Shown piece after piece: positions 1 through 6,771 of a DNA stretch of 7,492 nucleotides. The position numbers and the translations under genes are program-made. Location of the stretch: the NCBI GenBank assembly GCA_013002475.1, contig JABDJM010000530.1, positions 1-7,492 of the forward strand, written 5' to 3'. The DNA is from Saprospiraceae bacterium (GTDB lineage Bacteria > Bacteroidota > Bacteroidia > Chitinophagales > Saprospiraceae). The notes beneath the pieces are model-generated. The model ran no database searches. It saw only the letters and a program-made list of their open reading frames with translations, and had not been told where the DNA came from. The first letter of the stretch is position 1. Every line of letters starts with the position of its first letter.

Positions 1-527
1 ACCATGATCAACAGCATCAGGGCATAGGGTTGCCATTTGAAATTCTTCCAACTGAAGCCATACCAGTTTTTGTTATGTTTTTCCCAAAACAAATAGAGCA
101 ACATGATCCCTAGCCCCTGGACCAAAATGTTGATGAACGCCCTGCTCAACTTAGTGTAGTAATACCTTTCTCTGAATGGGCGGAGATCAGACAGGAATTC
201 CTCATGCCAATAGAAACCTACACGAAAAGTCAGGATGGCAAGTGCAAATAACAAGGTAATCCAAAATGCCTTATCCATTTTGCCAGGGATCCTTACAGAA
301 AAGATCTTATAGATTCCTAGCACGGCCAAATAGGGTGCCGCATAATAAAGGAAGTAAACGACGAAGGAAAAGGGGGTTTTCCGAAAGCTGTCAATAAAGC
401 CATCTTCCAGATCGAAATAGTAGTTGAAGCCAATTGCCAGAGCCAGGACCAATGCAGTTGCTCCATATACCCGGGAATCAAAATCCAGTTTCCAGAATTC
501 CCGGATGTATTGAAGGATGGTCTTCAT
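1..527 (-). CDS. Multi-pass membrane protein, probable CPBP-family intramembrane protease (C-terminus outside window)
   Basis: The reading frame starts with ATG at 527 and stays open to the window edge, giving 175 complete codons with no stop. The visible protein begins MKTILQYIREFWKLDF and has hydrophobic segments at about residues 21-36, 53-75, 87-104, 127-148 and from 166 on, so it is an integral inner-membrane protein. The N-terminal style (an FNYYFD-like stretch near residues 34-39, then a YGFSW..NF....PYALMLLIM stretch at about 156-175) resembles what I recall of Bacteroidota CPBP (Abi) glutamic-type membrane proteases. The diagnostic EExxxR and HxxxN-type motifs of that family would lie downstream of the cut, so the assignment rests on resemblance only. 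It follows the BioD-like/DRTGG gene by 15 bases on the same strand and is probably cotranscribed with it. It could equally be an uncharacterised membrane protein of another family. Confidence 0.5.
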   Translation of the reverse strand, partial: MKTILQYIREFWKLDFDSRVYGATALVLALAIGFNYYFDLEDGFIDSFRKTPFSFVVYFLYYAAPYLAVLGIYKIFSVRIPGKMDKAFWITLLFALAILTFRVGFYWHEEFLSDLRPFRERYYYTKLSRAFINILVQGLGIMLLYLFWEKHNKNWYGFSWKNFKWQPYALMLLIM

Positions 528-542
528 TGTTAGATAAAGAGT

Positions 543-1664
543 CTAGGAAGTCTGTGGTGCTTCCTCCAAAATGCTGCTTAGATCAACATGGTCTTGGATT
601 AGTTCGATTGCTCTGTACACCTTCCAGGGAGTATGCGTATTGATCTTCACCTCGATCTTGGAAATTTTTACCACCGTATCATAAGTGTCCAGGGTAGTGG
701 TCAAAATCGGCACGCGGTGTTGCTGAAGATATTCATCTGCGAAGTCGGCCGGATCATACCATTGATTTTGTCTTCCATCTCCCGTAACCACCACTCCGGA
801 AAGAGGGCATTTTTCCAGGTTCATTTGGTGGGCAAGTATCTTGACCTTTTGGATTGCCTCAGTAAAGCGGGAATGGTTGACAACCAAAAGCAAATTTTGG
901 AATTCAACATCATCATCTATTTCTATCAATGAACCAGCTAGTATGTCCTGAACCCGGTTGTCCAATTGGTCCACATGATACATGACCTTTCCAAATACAG
1001 ATTGAGCTATAGTAGACATGATAGGGTGCGAAAGCGTCTGATCATAGGGTACCAATCCCAGTATAGGGACATTGTAGTGCTGGACTGCCTTAGTGAGATA
1101 TTTCTTGATCCTTTCAAATTTATCTGTGTGCACCTTATTTATGATAATCCCTTTTATTTCTATGCCCTGTTCTCTAAAAAGAGAAAGGCTCATGTTGAGC
1201 TTGTCAATCGTTCTTCCAATCCCTCCTTCAATAACAAGGATCACTGCTGCATCTAATGCTTTTGCTACCTGGGCATTGGAAAGCTGAATAATACTTCCAA
1301 CACCTGGATGCCCGGTTCCTTCATACACGACGATCTCATGTTTGGCCTCCAGTTCTTTTTTGGCAAATGCAATGTGCTCCTTGAATTGAAATTGCTCCGG
1401 ATTGTCCAGGAACTTGGTCGTTACACCTGAACCAATAATCACCGGGCTGTGCAATTGCGGATCCACCTGGAAGTTCAGGAAGTTTCCAAAAAGCACAGTA
1501 TCCTTGTCAGCGAGTTTGCCATTTATTGTAAGGTGTTGTTGCCCGACGGGCTTGCAGTATCCTACATCATACCCTTTGTTCATCAGGCTGACGACAATTC
1601 CCAGTGTACAGGTCGTTTTACCAATATGTTGCCCGGATGCGGCTATCATGATTCGCTTTGCCAT
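543..1664 (-). CDS. BioD-like P-loop / DRTGG-domain protein (phosphotransacetylase N-terminal family, COG0857-like)
   Basis: This is a 373-residue cytoplasmic protein. Residues 1-210 form a dethiobiotin-synthetase-like P-loop domain. The nucleotide loop is AASGQHIGKTT (8-18), where Ser10 takes the place of the usual first Gly of Walker A. An EGTGHPGVGS segment (115-124) matches the BioD acidic loop, followed by an EGGIGR segment (146-151) and an INKV guanine/adenine-type motif (175-178). Residues 220-365 look like a DRTGG domain, with VVVTGDG (291-297) and PILTTTLDTYDTV (319-331). In long bacterial Pta enzymes these two domains precede the acetyl/butyryl-phosphate transferase domain; here the protein stops before it, so it should not be called a phosphotransacetylase. 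Its likely role is nucleotide-dependent sensing or regulation, which is inferred. ATG 1664 is chosen because the P-loop follows at the normal distance. A TTG at 1712 would add 16 unsupported hydrophobic residues. The membrane-protein gene begins 15 bases after its stop. Confidence 0.85.
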   Translation of the reverse strand: MAKRIMIAASGQHIGKTTCTLGIVVSLMNKGYDVGYCKPVGQQHLTINGKLADKDTVLFGNFLNFQVDPQLHSPVIIGSGVTTKFLDNPEQFQFKEHIAFAKKELEAKHEIVVYEGTGHPGVGSIIQLSNAQVAKALDAAVILVIEGGIGRTIDKLNMSLSLFREQGIEIKGIIINKVHTDKFERIKKYLTKAVQHYNVPILGLVPYDQTLSHPIMSTIAQSVFGKVMYHVDQLDNRVQDILAGSLIEIDDDVEFQNLLLVVNHSRFTEAIQKVKILAHQMNLEKCPLSGVVVTGDGRQNQWYDPADFADEYLQQHRVPILTTTLDTYDTVVKISKIEVKINTHTPWKVYRAIELIQDHVDLSSILEEAPQTS

Positions 1665-1684
1665 ATTTCTGAAGTTGATAGGAC

Positions 1685-1744
1685 ATAAAAGTCTAAAAAA
1701 AAGCCAAATCAATCGATTTTAACTCTCAGTTTTGAGACTTTTAT
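1685..1744. repeat. Concentric nested dyad in the divergent intergenic region (possible operator)
   Basis: ATAAAAGTCT (1685-1694) is perfectly inverted as AGACTTTTAT (1735-1744). After one mismatch the symmetry continues for four more A/T pairs, so 14 of 15 positions match in each arm. The 8-base palindrome AATCGATT (1711-1718) sits exactly on the same axis, between bases 1714 and 1715. The element lies between the two divergent genes, 21 bases from the ATG at 1664 and 60 bases from the ATG at 1804. A smaller competing hairpin, TCTCA-GTTT-TGAGA (1724-1737), overlaps the right arm. A regulatory role is inferred from position and symmetry only. The arms are A/T-rich, so some of the match is cheap. 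Confidence 0.5.
1705..1712 (-). promoter_or_regulatory. Candidate Bacteroidota -7 element for the BioD-like/DRTGG gene
   Basis: Read on the minus strand, these bases are TTGATTTG, seven of eight matches to the Bacteroidota -7 consensus TAnnTTTG. Transcription would start near 1699, giving a leader of about 35 bases before ATG 1664. I see no convincing TTTG at the expected 19-21 base distance upstream, so this is weak. If real, it lies inside the nested dyad. Confidence 0.25.
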
Positions 1745-1748
1745 TCAA

Positions 1749-1779
1749 ATTGCAGCTCTTCTCAGGAGTTTTATTTTCA
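1749..1779 (+). promoter_or_regulatory. Candidate promoter for the M1 peptidase gene
   Basis: ATTG (1749-1752) and TATTTTCA (1772-1779) are 19 bases apart, the spacing of the Bacteroidota -33 (TTTG) and -7 (TAnnTTTG) elements. The second box matches at its first T-A and the following T-T but not at its last two bases. The start point would be near 1785, leaving a very short A-rich leader (A8 at 1785-1792) before ATG 1804. The upstream half sits directly beside the right arm of the dyad. Both boxes are imperfect. Confidence 0.3.
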
Positions 1780-1803
1780 TATCTAAAAAAAATCTAATCG
1801 GTG

Positions 1804-4146
1804 ATGCATACCAGTTTAAACCCAAAAGCGATTTTCTCCATTTTTTTGCTTTCCATAGGTTTTGGAGTCTTTGCCCAAATTGAATCAAACCATGGAAATA
1901 AGTTTGAACAATTAGGGACCATACTACCCAGCCCAAATCAGTACAGATCTGTAGATGGTGCCCCGGGTCCTGACTATTGGCAACAAAAAGCAGACTATAA
2001 GATCAACTGCCGCCTGGACACAAAAGAGCAACGTTTGTTTGGGGAGGAAACTATCACCTATCATAACCAATCTCCTCAGGCACTTAAATATCTCTGGCTT
2101 CAACTTGACGAGAATGAGCATAATGCCAATACCAGTAAGCATAAAATGGAGCCCAGCACCATGCGGGATAAAATGTCTGAAAGACAATTACAGTTTTTGG
2201 AACCCTGGAGAGAACTGGAAAAGTATGGGCACAATATTGAATCAGTTACGGACGCAAATGGCAAGGATCTTTCTTATACCATCAATATGACCATGATGCG
2301 CGTGGATCTTCCCAAACCACTACAACCTGGTGAGGAGGTTTCCTTCAATGTTAATTGGAACTACTATTTGATCGATCGTATGAACACCCCGAGTTGGGGT
2401 CGTGGAGGATATGAGTATTTCGAAAAGGATGACAATTACCTGTATACAATCGTGCAGTGGTTTCCTCGATTATGTCTGTACAATGATGCAGAAGGCTGGC
2501 AGAATAATCAATTCACGGGCCGTGGTGAGTTTGCCTTAACCTTTGGAGATTATGAAGTGAACATTACGGTTCCCAAAGACCATATGGTTGGATCAACCGG
2601 AGAATGCCAGAATTATGAGAAGGTGCTTAGCTCAACCCAATTTCAGCGTTGGAAAAAAGCTGAGCAATCCAGTACTCCAGTGGAAATGGTCACCCTGGTT
2701 GAGGCGAAAGCTATGGAGCAAGCGCCAAAGTCTTCCGAAACACAAACCTGGACGTATAAAGCTAAAAATGTTCGGGACTTTGCCTGGACTGCCAGCCGCA
2801 AGTTTGTTTGGGATGCAATGAAATACGTCCCTGAAGTGGGCGACCCGGTTATGTGCATGAGTTATTACCCGAAGGAATCATATCCCATTTATAATAAGTA
2901 CTCCACAAAAACGATCGCCCATACGCTAAAGGTGTATTCCAGATATTCCATTCCTTATCCATACCCGGTTTCTATTTCAGTAGAAGCAGCTAACGGAATG
3001 GAATACCCCATGATCACTTTTAATCCTGGAAGAGCAGAAGAAGATGGGACGTATACCGAACGATCAAAAAAATCTGCAATAACGGTGATCATTCACGAGG
3101 TCGGCCATAATTATTTCCCGATGATCATCAATTCGGATGAAAGACAGTGGGCCTGGTTTGATGAAGGGCTTAACACCTTTGTACAATTTCTGGCAGAGCA
3201 GGAGTTTGACAATAACTACCCTTCAGGCGAGGGACCTCCACATATGATTACAAGTTACATGGCACGGGATAAGGATCAGCTTGAACCTATCATGACGAAT
3301 TCCGAAAACATCATTGACTACTTCGCAAATGCCTATCGAAAGCCTGCGACAGCTTTGAATATTTTGCGGGAGACGATCATGGGTCGTGAGCTTTTCGATT
3401 TTGCTTTCAAAGAGTACTGCGAGCGATGGGCATTTAAACATCCAACACCTGCAGATTTCTATAGAACAATGGAAGATGCTTCCGGTATGGATCTGGATTG
3501 GTTTTGGAGAGGCTGGTTTTATGGGATCGATGCTGTCGATATTTCTTTGGACTCCATCAACTGGTACAAGGTGGATATCAAGAAGAATCCGAAAATGGTT
3601 GAAAGAAATTGGCCGAACAAAAAGACCAAACCTTTTGATCATCTTTCCAAAAAACGAAACAAAGAAGAAGGAGTTGAATTTGCCGTTGAGGAAGATCCGG
3701 GGCTAGTTGATTTTTACACAAAGTATGAGCCCTGGAATACAGCAGACTCTGTTTCGGAGAGTACGATGTTCCTTTATGATGAGACCTTTTCCAAAAAAGA
3801 AAAGAAGCAGCTGTACGGCGATAAGAACTATTATGAACTTTTCTTTTCTAATAAGGGGGGACTCGTTATGCCGGTCATTTTAGAATGGGAATTTGAAGAT
3901 GGCACTAAAGAAGTCGAAAGGATCCCTGTTGAGATCTGGCGAAAAAATGAAAATTCATTTACCAAGGTCTTTGTAAAAAATAAGGAGGTGAAAGCCATCC
4001 GATTAGATCCATTTAAAGAGACTGCGGATGTTGATGAGAGCAACAACAACTGGCCTGTAAAAGAACTACCCAACCGTTTTCAGATTTATAAAAAACATAA
4101 GTTCAAGGAAGCTCCTAACCCAATGCAAAAGGCCAATAAGGCATAG
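1804..4146 (+). CDS. Secreted M1-family zinc metallopeptidase
   Basis: This 780-residue gluzincin peptidase probably removes N-terminal residues from peptides in the periplasm or outside the cell. A signal peptide occupies about residues 1-25, with hydrophobic core IFSIFLLSIGFGVFA and Gln following. The zinc site is complete: HEVGH at 431-435, then 18 residues, then Glu454 in WFDEGL, giving two His ligands, the catalytic Glu432 and a Glu ligand. The exopeptidase substrate loop appears as NGMEYP (397-402), the GxMEN variant common in this branch. Tyr511 in AYRKPATAL is in the position of the catalytic tyrosine. The C-terminal 230 or so residues form a separate beta-rich region ending with an IRLDPFKETADVDE-type segment, common in Bacteroidota M1 proteins. 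ATG 1804 is preferred to the adjoining GTG at 1801. It starts the plus-strand genes; the symporter follows about 50 bases later. The exact peptide specificity cannot be read. Confidence 0.92.
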   Translation: MHTSLNPKAIFSIFLLSIGFGVFAQIESNHGNKFEQLGTILPSPNQYRSVDGAPGPDYWQQKADYKINCRLDTKEQRLFGEETITYHNQSPQALKYLWLQLDENEHNANTSKHKMEPSTMRDKMSERQLQFLEPWRELEKYGHNIESVTDANGKDLSYTINMTMMRVDLPKPLQPGEEVSFNVNWNYYLIDRMNTPSWGRGGYEYFEKDDNYLYTIVQWFPRLCLYNDAEGWQNNQFTGRGEFALTFGDYEVNITVPKDHMVGSTGECQNYEKVLSSTQFQRWKKAEQSSTPVEMVTLVEAKAMEQAPKSSETQTWTYKAKNVRDFAWTASRKFVWDAMKYVPEVGDPVMCMSYYPKESYPIYNKYSTKTIAHTLKVYSRYSIPYPYPVSISVEAANGMEYPMITFNPGRAEEDGTYTERSKKSAITVIIHEVGHNYFPMIINSDERQWAWFDEGLNTFVQFLAEQEFDNNYPSGEGPPHMITSYMARDKDQLEPIMTNSENIIDYFANAYRKPATALNILRETIMGRELFDFAFKEYCERWAFKHPTPADFYRTMEDASGMDLDWFWRGWFYGIDAVDISLDSINWYKVDIKKNPKMVERNWPNKKTKPFDHLSKKRNKEEGVEFAVEEDPGLVDFYTKYEPWNTADSVSESTMFLYDETFSKKEKKQLYGDKNYYELFFSNKGGLVMPVILEWEFEDGTKEVERIPVEIWRKNENSFTKVFVKNKEVKAIRLDPFKETADVDESNNNWPVKELPNRFQIYKKHKFKEAPNPMQKANKA

Positions 4147-4195
4147 CTAGCAAAGGTTTAGTTGGTTTTTTCTATTTTAGGCAACTCAAAATTGA

Positions 4196-5851
4196 AAAGC
4201 CATCATAGCAGCAATTAGTTTTCTCGGGTTTACCGGTCTGGTCGCAGTCATTGCTTATATCTCTACGTTAAAAACGGATGAGAGTAGCTCTGACGGGTAT
4301 TTTTTGGCCGGGCGAAGCTTGACCGCTCCAGTAATCGCAGGGTCTCTTTTATTGACCAACCTTTCCACAGAACAGATTGTAGGATTAAATGGCAATGCTT
4401 ATTCTGAGGGTATCTTGGTAATGGCATGGGAAACCCTTGCAGCCATTGCAATGGTCGTCACAGCGATTTTTCTTTTGCCCAGATACCTCAAAGGAGGCTT
4501 AACGACAGTGCCCCAATTCTTGGCGAGGAGATTTGATGTAGCCACAAAGACTATTACTTCTGGCTTATTTTTGACAGGTTATGTTGTGGTCCTGCTACCT
4601 ATCATTTTATACTCAGGTTCTGTGGCAATCAGTGGGATGTTTGACATTCCAGAAGTACTTGGCGTAACAAATACCCAGGCACTTTGGATCTGCGTATGGG
4701 GAATAGGTATTATAGGGTCAATTTATGCTGTTTTTGGAGGGCTTAAGGCTGTCGCAGTTTCTGATACAATCAACGCGGTCGGTCTATTGATCGGTGGACT
4801 ATTGATTCCTGTTTTCGGTTTAATGGCCATTGGTGATGGAAGCGTTTTGGATGGAATTTCTGTCCTTGGTGCAGAAAACCCGGAAAAGTTTGATTCCATC
4901 GGAGGGCCAACAGATTCCATCCCCTTTGCTACCATATTCACAGGGATGATGTTGGTGCAACTTTTTTATTGGGGAACTAACCAGCAAATTATTCAGCGGG
5001 CCTTGGGTGCAAAAAGTCTACAAGAGGGTCAAAAGGGTTTGATCCTGGCTTCCTTCATAAAAATTTTGGGACCGCTTATCGTTGTGCTTCCGGGAATCAT
5101 TGCTTTCCATTTGTTTAGCGGCGGTTTGGAAAACGCGGATGAAGCTTATCCAAAGCTGGTCAATGCAGTACTTCCTCCCTACCTCCTCGGCTTTTTTGCA
5201 GCCGTTTTATTCGGAGCAATTTTGAGTTCTTTTAATAGTGTGTTGAATAGTTCTGTGACCCTGTTTGGAATTGATATCTACAAACAGCACTTCAATCCTG
5301 AAGCCGAAGAAAAAATGGTCGTTCGGAACGGAAAGATTTTTGGGGTTATCCTGGCCATCTTTGCGATGTTCATCGCTCCCTTCATTGCAAACGCCGGAAG
5401 TCTTTTTGAATACCTGCAGGAGGTGAATGGTATATATAGTATCCCAATTTTGACCATCATTGTAGTGGGATACCTTACCAAAAGAGTTCCAGCCATCGCT
5501 GCAAAAATTGGAGTCCTATCAGGTTCCATCCTTTATATTTTAAGTCAATTTATCCTGAAACCCAGGATGGTCGCCTCCGCTCTGGCAGAGGCTGAGACTA
5601 ATGGCGTAACTGACACTGCTCAACTCGCGCTTGTGGAGGCTCAGGCTTATCCTCATTTTCTCCATGTAATGGCCATTTTGTTTGTGGCCAATATCCTGAT
5701 TATGCTGTTGATCGGGAAGTTTTACCCCAGAGCCACTGATTATGTCCAAGAGTACACTAAGCAGGTAGACATTACTCCTTGGAGGTATGTAAAACCCGTT
5801 GGCTTAGCAGTAGTTGTCATCGTGATCAGTACCTACATTATCTTTTCTTAG
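4196..5851 (+). CDS. Sodium:solute symporter (SSS family, YidK/vSGLT-like), start codon anomalous
   Basis: This inner-membrane sodium-coupled transporter, probably for a sugar or related polyol, has about 550 residues and many hydrophobic helices. Family signatures include DGYFLAGRSLTAPVIAG (4292-4342), TNLSTEQIVGLNG (4355-4393) and FYWGTNQQIIQRALGAKS (4964-5017). Sodium-site residues appear as AILSS (5216-5230), in register with the Ala-x-x-Ser-Ser of vSGLT. Compared from memory with the vSGLT galactose site, Gln (4373), Glu (4430), Tyr-Trp (4967-4972) and Lys (5060) are kept, while the Asn is Gln (4958). The frame opens after TGA 4193-4195 and codes the expected first helix (ISFLGFTGLVAVIAYIS, 4214-4264), yet has no ATG, GTG or TTG before 4304, a TTG inside the conserved LAGRS motif. 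The true start is therefore a non-AUG codon such as ATT 4214, or a base is wrong or missing near the AAAA at 4195-4198. The coordinate given marks the open frame rather than a proven start. Confidence 0.88.
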   Translation, partial: KAIIAAISFLGFTGLVAVIAYISTLKTDESSSDGYFLAGRSLTAPVIAGSLLLTNLSTEQIVGLNGNAYSEGILVMAWETLAAIAMVVTAIFLLPRYLKGGLTTVPQFLARRFDVATKTITSGLFLTGYVVVLLPIILYSGSVAISGMFDIPEVLGVTNTQALWICVWGIGIIGSIYAVFGGLKAVAVSDTINAVGLLIGGLLIPVFGLMAIGDGSVLDGISVLGAENPEKFDSIGGPTDSIPFATIFTGMMLVQLFYWGTNQQIIQRALGAKSLQEGQKGLILASFIKILGPLIVVLPGIIAFHLFSGGLENADEAYPKLVNAVLPPYLLGFFAAVLFGAILSSFNSVLNSSVTLFGIDIYKQHFNPEAEEKMVVRNGKIFGVILAIFAMFIAPFIANAGSLFEYLQEVNGIYSIPILTIIVVGYLTKRVPAIAAKIGVLSGSILYILSQFILKPRMVASALAEAETNGVTDTAQLALVEAQAYPHFLHVMAILFVANILIMLLIGKFYPRATDYVQEYTKQVDITPWRYVKPVGLAVVVIVISTYIIFS

Positions 5852-5952
5852 GTATTCGTCAAAAGAAGAATTCTTAAGGAATATTTAAGGGTATCGCTTG
5901 TGTGGAACTCTTATCTTGCATGCTGAAGAACCAAACCCTAGATTCATTTACA
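5852..5952 (+). other. Gap upstream of the cytochrome c operon, with short symmetric elements
   Basis: No gene fits in these 101 bases. The region holds a perfect 10-base palindrome AAGAATTCTT (5866-5875) and the direct repeat TTAAGG at 5874-5879 and 5885-5890, spaced 11 bases, about one helical turn. A weak -7-like box TATCTTG (5912-5918) has no matching -33 element at the usual distance. There is no strong hairpin with a T-run, so no terminator for the symporter gene is visible. The operon promoter is most likely here, but it is not proven. Confidence 0.3.
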
Positions 5953-6339
5953 ATGACTATTCGATCAGAGTCACTTTTTCTTCCCATTTTTTTGCTCCTT
6001 ATCGGGAGTTTGAGTTTTCATAGTGGTTGTTACTATGATAATGAAATTGATCTGTATGGAGACCTCGGCTGCGATACAGTGGGTGTTACTTATTCAGGAG
6101 TTGTAGAGCCCATTTTGCGAAATGTATGCTACAGCTGTCATGACGAGCAAAACAACTTTGGAGGAATAACTTTGGAAGGATATGATAAGGTGCTACCTTT
6201 TGTTCAGGATGGATCTCTTTTGGGATCGATCAAAAGAGAAGATGGTTATGCTCCGATGCCTCAAAACCAAGGCCCCCTTCCTGAATGCGATATTCAAAAG
6301 ATCGAAGTCTGGATATTGGATGGGGCACAGGATAATTAG
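5953..6339 (+). CDS. Small cytochrome c-like lipoprotein
   Basis: The 128-residue product starts with a signal sequence (hydrophobic core at about residues 8-20) ending at Cys26 in the segment FHSGC, a relaxed lipobox, so it is probably a lipid-anchored envelope protein. The mature chain opens with CYYDNEIDLYGD, rich in acidic residues. A single covalent heme-c site, CYSCH, lies at residues 59-63 after a PILRNV stretch, and Met102 in APMPQN is the likely second axial ligand. The C-terminal helix DIQKIEVWILDGA is typical of small class I-like c-type domains of Bacteroidota. ATG 5953 is chosen because it places a standard-length signal peptide; GTG 5902 and ATG 5920 would add a polar extension ahead of it. 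It is the first gene of a tight string, and the OB-fold gene begins 21 bases after its stop. Its electron-transfer partner is not identifiable. Confidence 0.82.
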   Translation: MTIRSESLFLPIFLLLIGSLSFHSGCYYDNEIDLYGDLGCDTVGVTYSGVVEPILRNVCYSCHDEQNNFGGITLEGYDKVLPFVQDGSLLGSIKREDGYAPMPQNQGPLPECDIQKIEVWILDGAQDN

Positions 6340-6360
6340 ACTAAACCAAAGACAAATAAA

Positions 6361-6768
6361 ATGAGCAAAGGACTACGAATTCTTCTGATTCTACTCGCTG
6401 TTGCCGGTGTTTTTTACTTTTTCGTTTGGGATAAACCGCATAAAGATATGGGCTCCGCAAGATCGGACTCTGCAATTTCTGCTAATGCTTTGTACCAGGC
6501 TTTCGACTCGGATGAAACAACCGCTCAATCTCAATACCTGGATAAGGTTGTTGAGGTAACTGGAAAAATTCGGTCATATGAAATGAATACAGAAGTGCAA
6601 AAAGTGATCCTTGAAACAGGAGATATCTTAGGAGGAGTAGCTTGTGAGTTGGATGACCTGGTGGCTCCAAAGCGGACCAGTTTTCAGGTTGGAGAACAGG
6701 TAACTTTTAAGGGTCTTTGTACAGGAAAATTATTGGACGTCGTGTTAGTACGATGTGTGGAATTATAA
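6361..6768 (+). CDS. Membrane-anchored OB-fold protein (tRNA_anti-like family)
   Basis: The 135-residue protein has an uncleaved-looking N-terminal membrane helix (about residues 6-23, RILLILLAVAGVFYFFVW), then a polar linker and an OB-fold-like beta domain (about 41-135). Landmarks are ALYQAFDSDETTAQSQYLDK (43-62), the VVEVTGKI strand (63-70), VACELDD (93-99), QVTFKGLCTG (113-122) and the terminal VVLVRCVEL (127-135). These match my memory of the Pfam tRNA_anti-like family, which despite its name is not known to bind tRNA. Cys95, Cys120 and Cys132 lie in the domain, and the last two are in positions I recall as conserved. The helix would place the domain on the periplasmic side. The gene is flanked by the cytochrome c gene (21 bases) and the YceI gene (3 bases), which suggests an envelope redox role. 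No biochemical function can be stated. Confidence 0.75.
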   Translation: MSKGLRILLILLAVAGVFYFFVWDKPHKDMGSARSDSAISANALYQAFDSDETTAQSQYLDKVVEVTGKIRSYEMNTEVQKVILETGDILGGVACELDDLVAPKRTSFQVGEQVTFKGLCTGKLLDVVLVRCVEL

Positions 6769-6771
6769 ATA

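Noticed and set aside
543..1712. Longer form of the BioD-like/DRTGG protein starting at TTG 1712
   Set aside because: The 16 extra residues are hydrophobic and have no place before a P-loop domain; the TTG lies inside the dyad palindrome, and ATG 1664 gives the normal family N-terminus.
1724..1737. TCTCA-GTTT-TGAGA hairpin followed by CTTTTATT, terminator-like
   Set aside because: It lies between two divergent genes where no transcript should end, the stem is only five pairs, and the T-run is broken. It is noted only as a competitor of the larger dyad.
3223..3642. 139-codon open frame on the minus strand inside the peptidase gene
   Set aside because: It lies wholly opposite a strongly conserved catalytic region and its product has no recognisable domain or export signal, so it is a shadow frame.
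3981..3991. TAAGGAGGTGA, a perfect complement to the usual anti-Shine-Dalgarno sequence, inside the peptidase gene
   Set aside because: It encodes Lys-Glu-Val in frame, no start codon follows at a useful distance, and Bacteroidota rarely use such sites. Similar AGGAGGTG strings at 5418 and 7286 are also plain coding sequence.
4160..4186. AGTTG...CAACT inverted repeat after the peptidase gene as a terminator
   Set aside because: Five pairs around a 17-base loop with no following T-run is too weak, and the symporter probably shares the transcript.
5902..5952. Earlier starts (GTG 5902, ATG 5920) for the cytochrome c gene
   Set aside because: Both would put a polar extension of 11-17 residues ahead of a complete signal peptide that begins neatly at ATG 5953.
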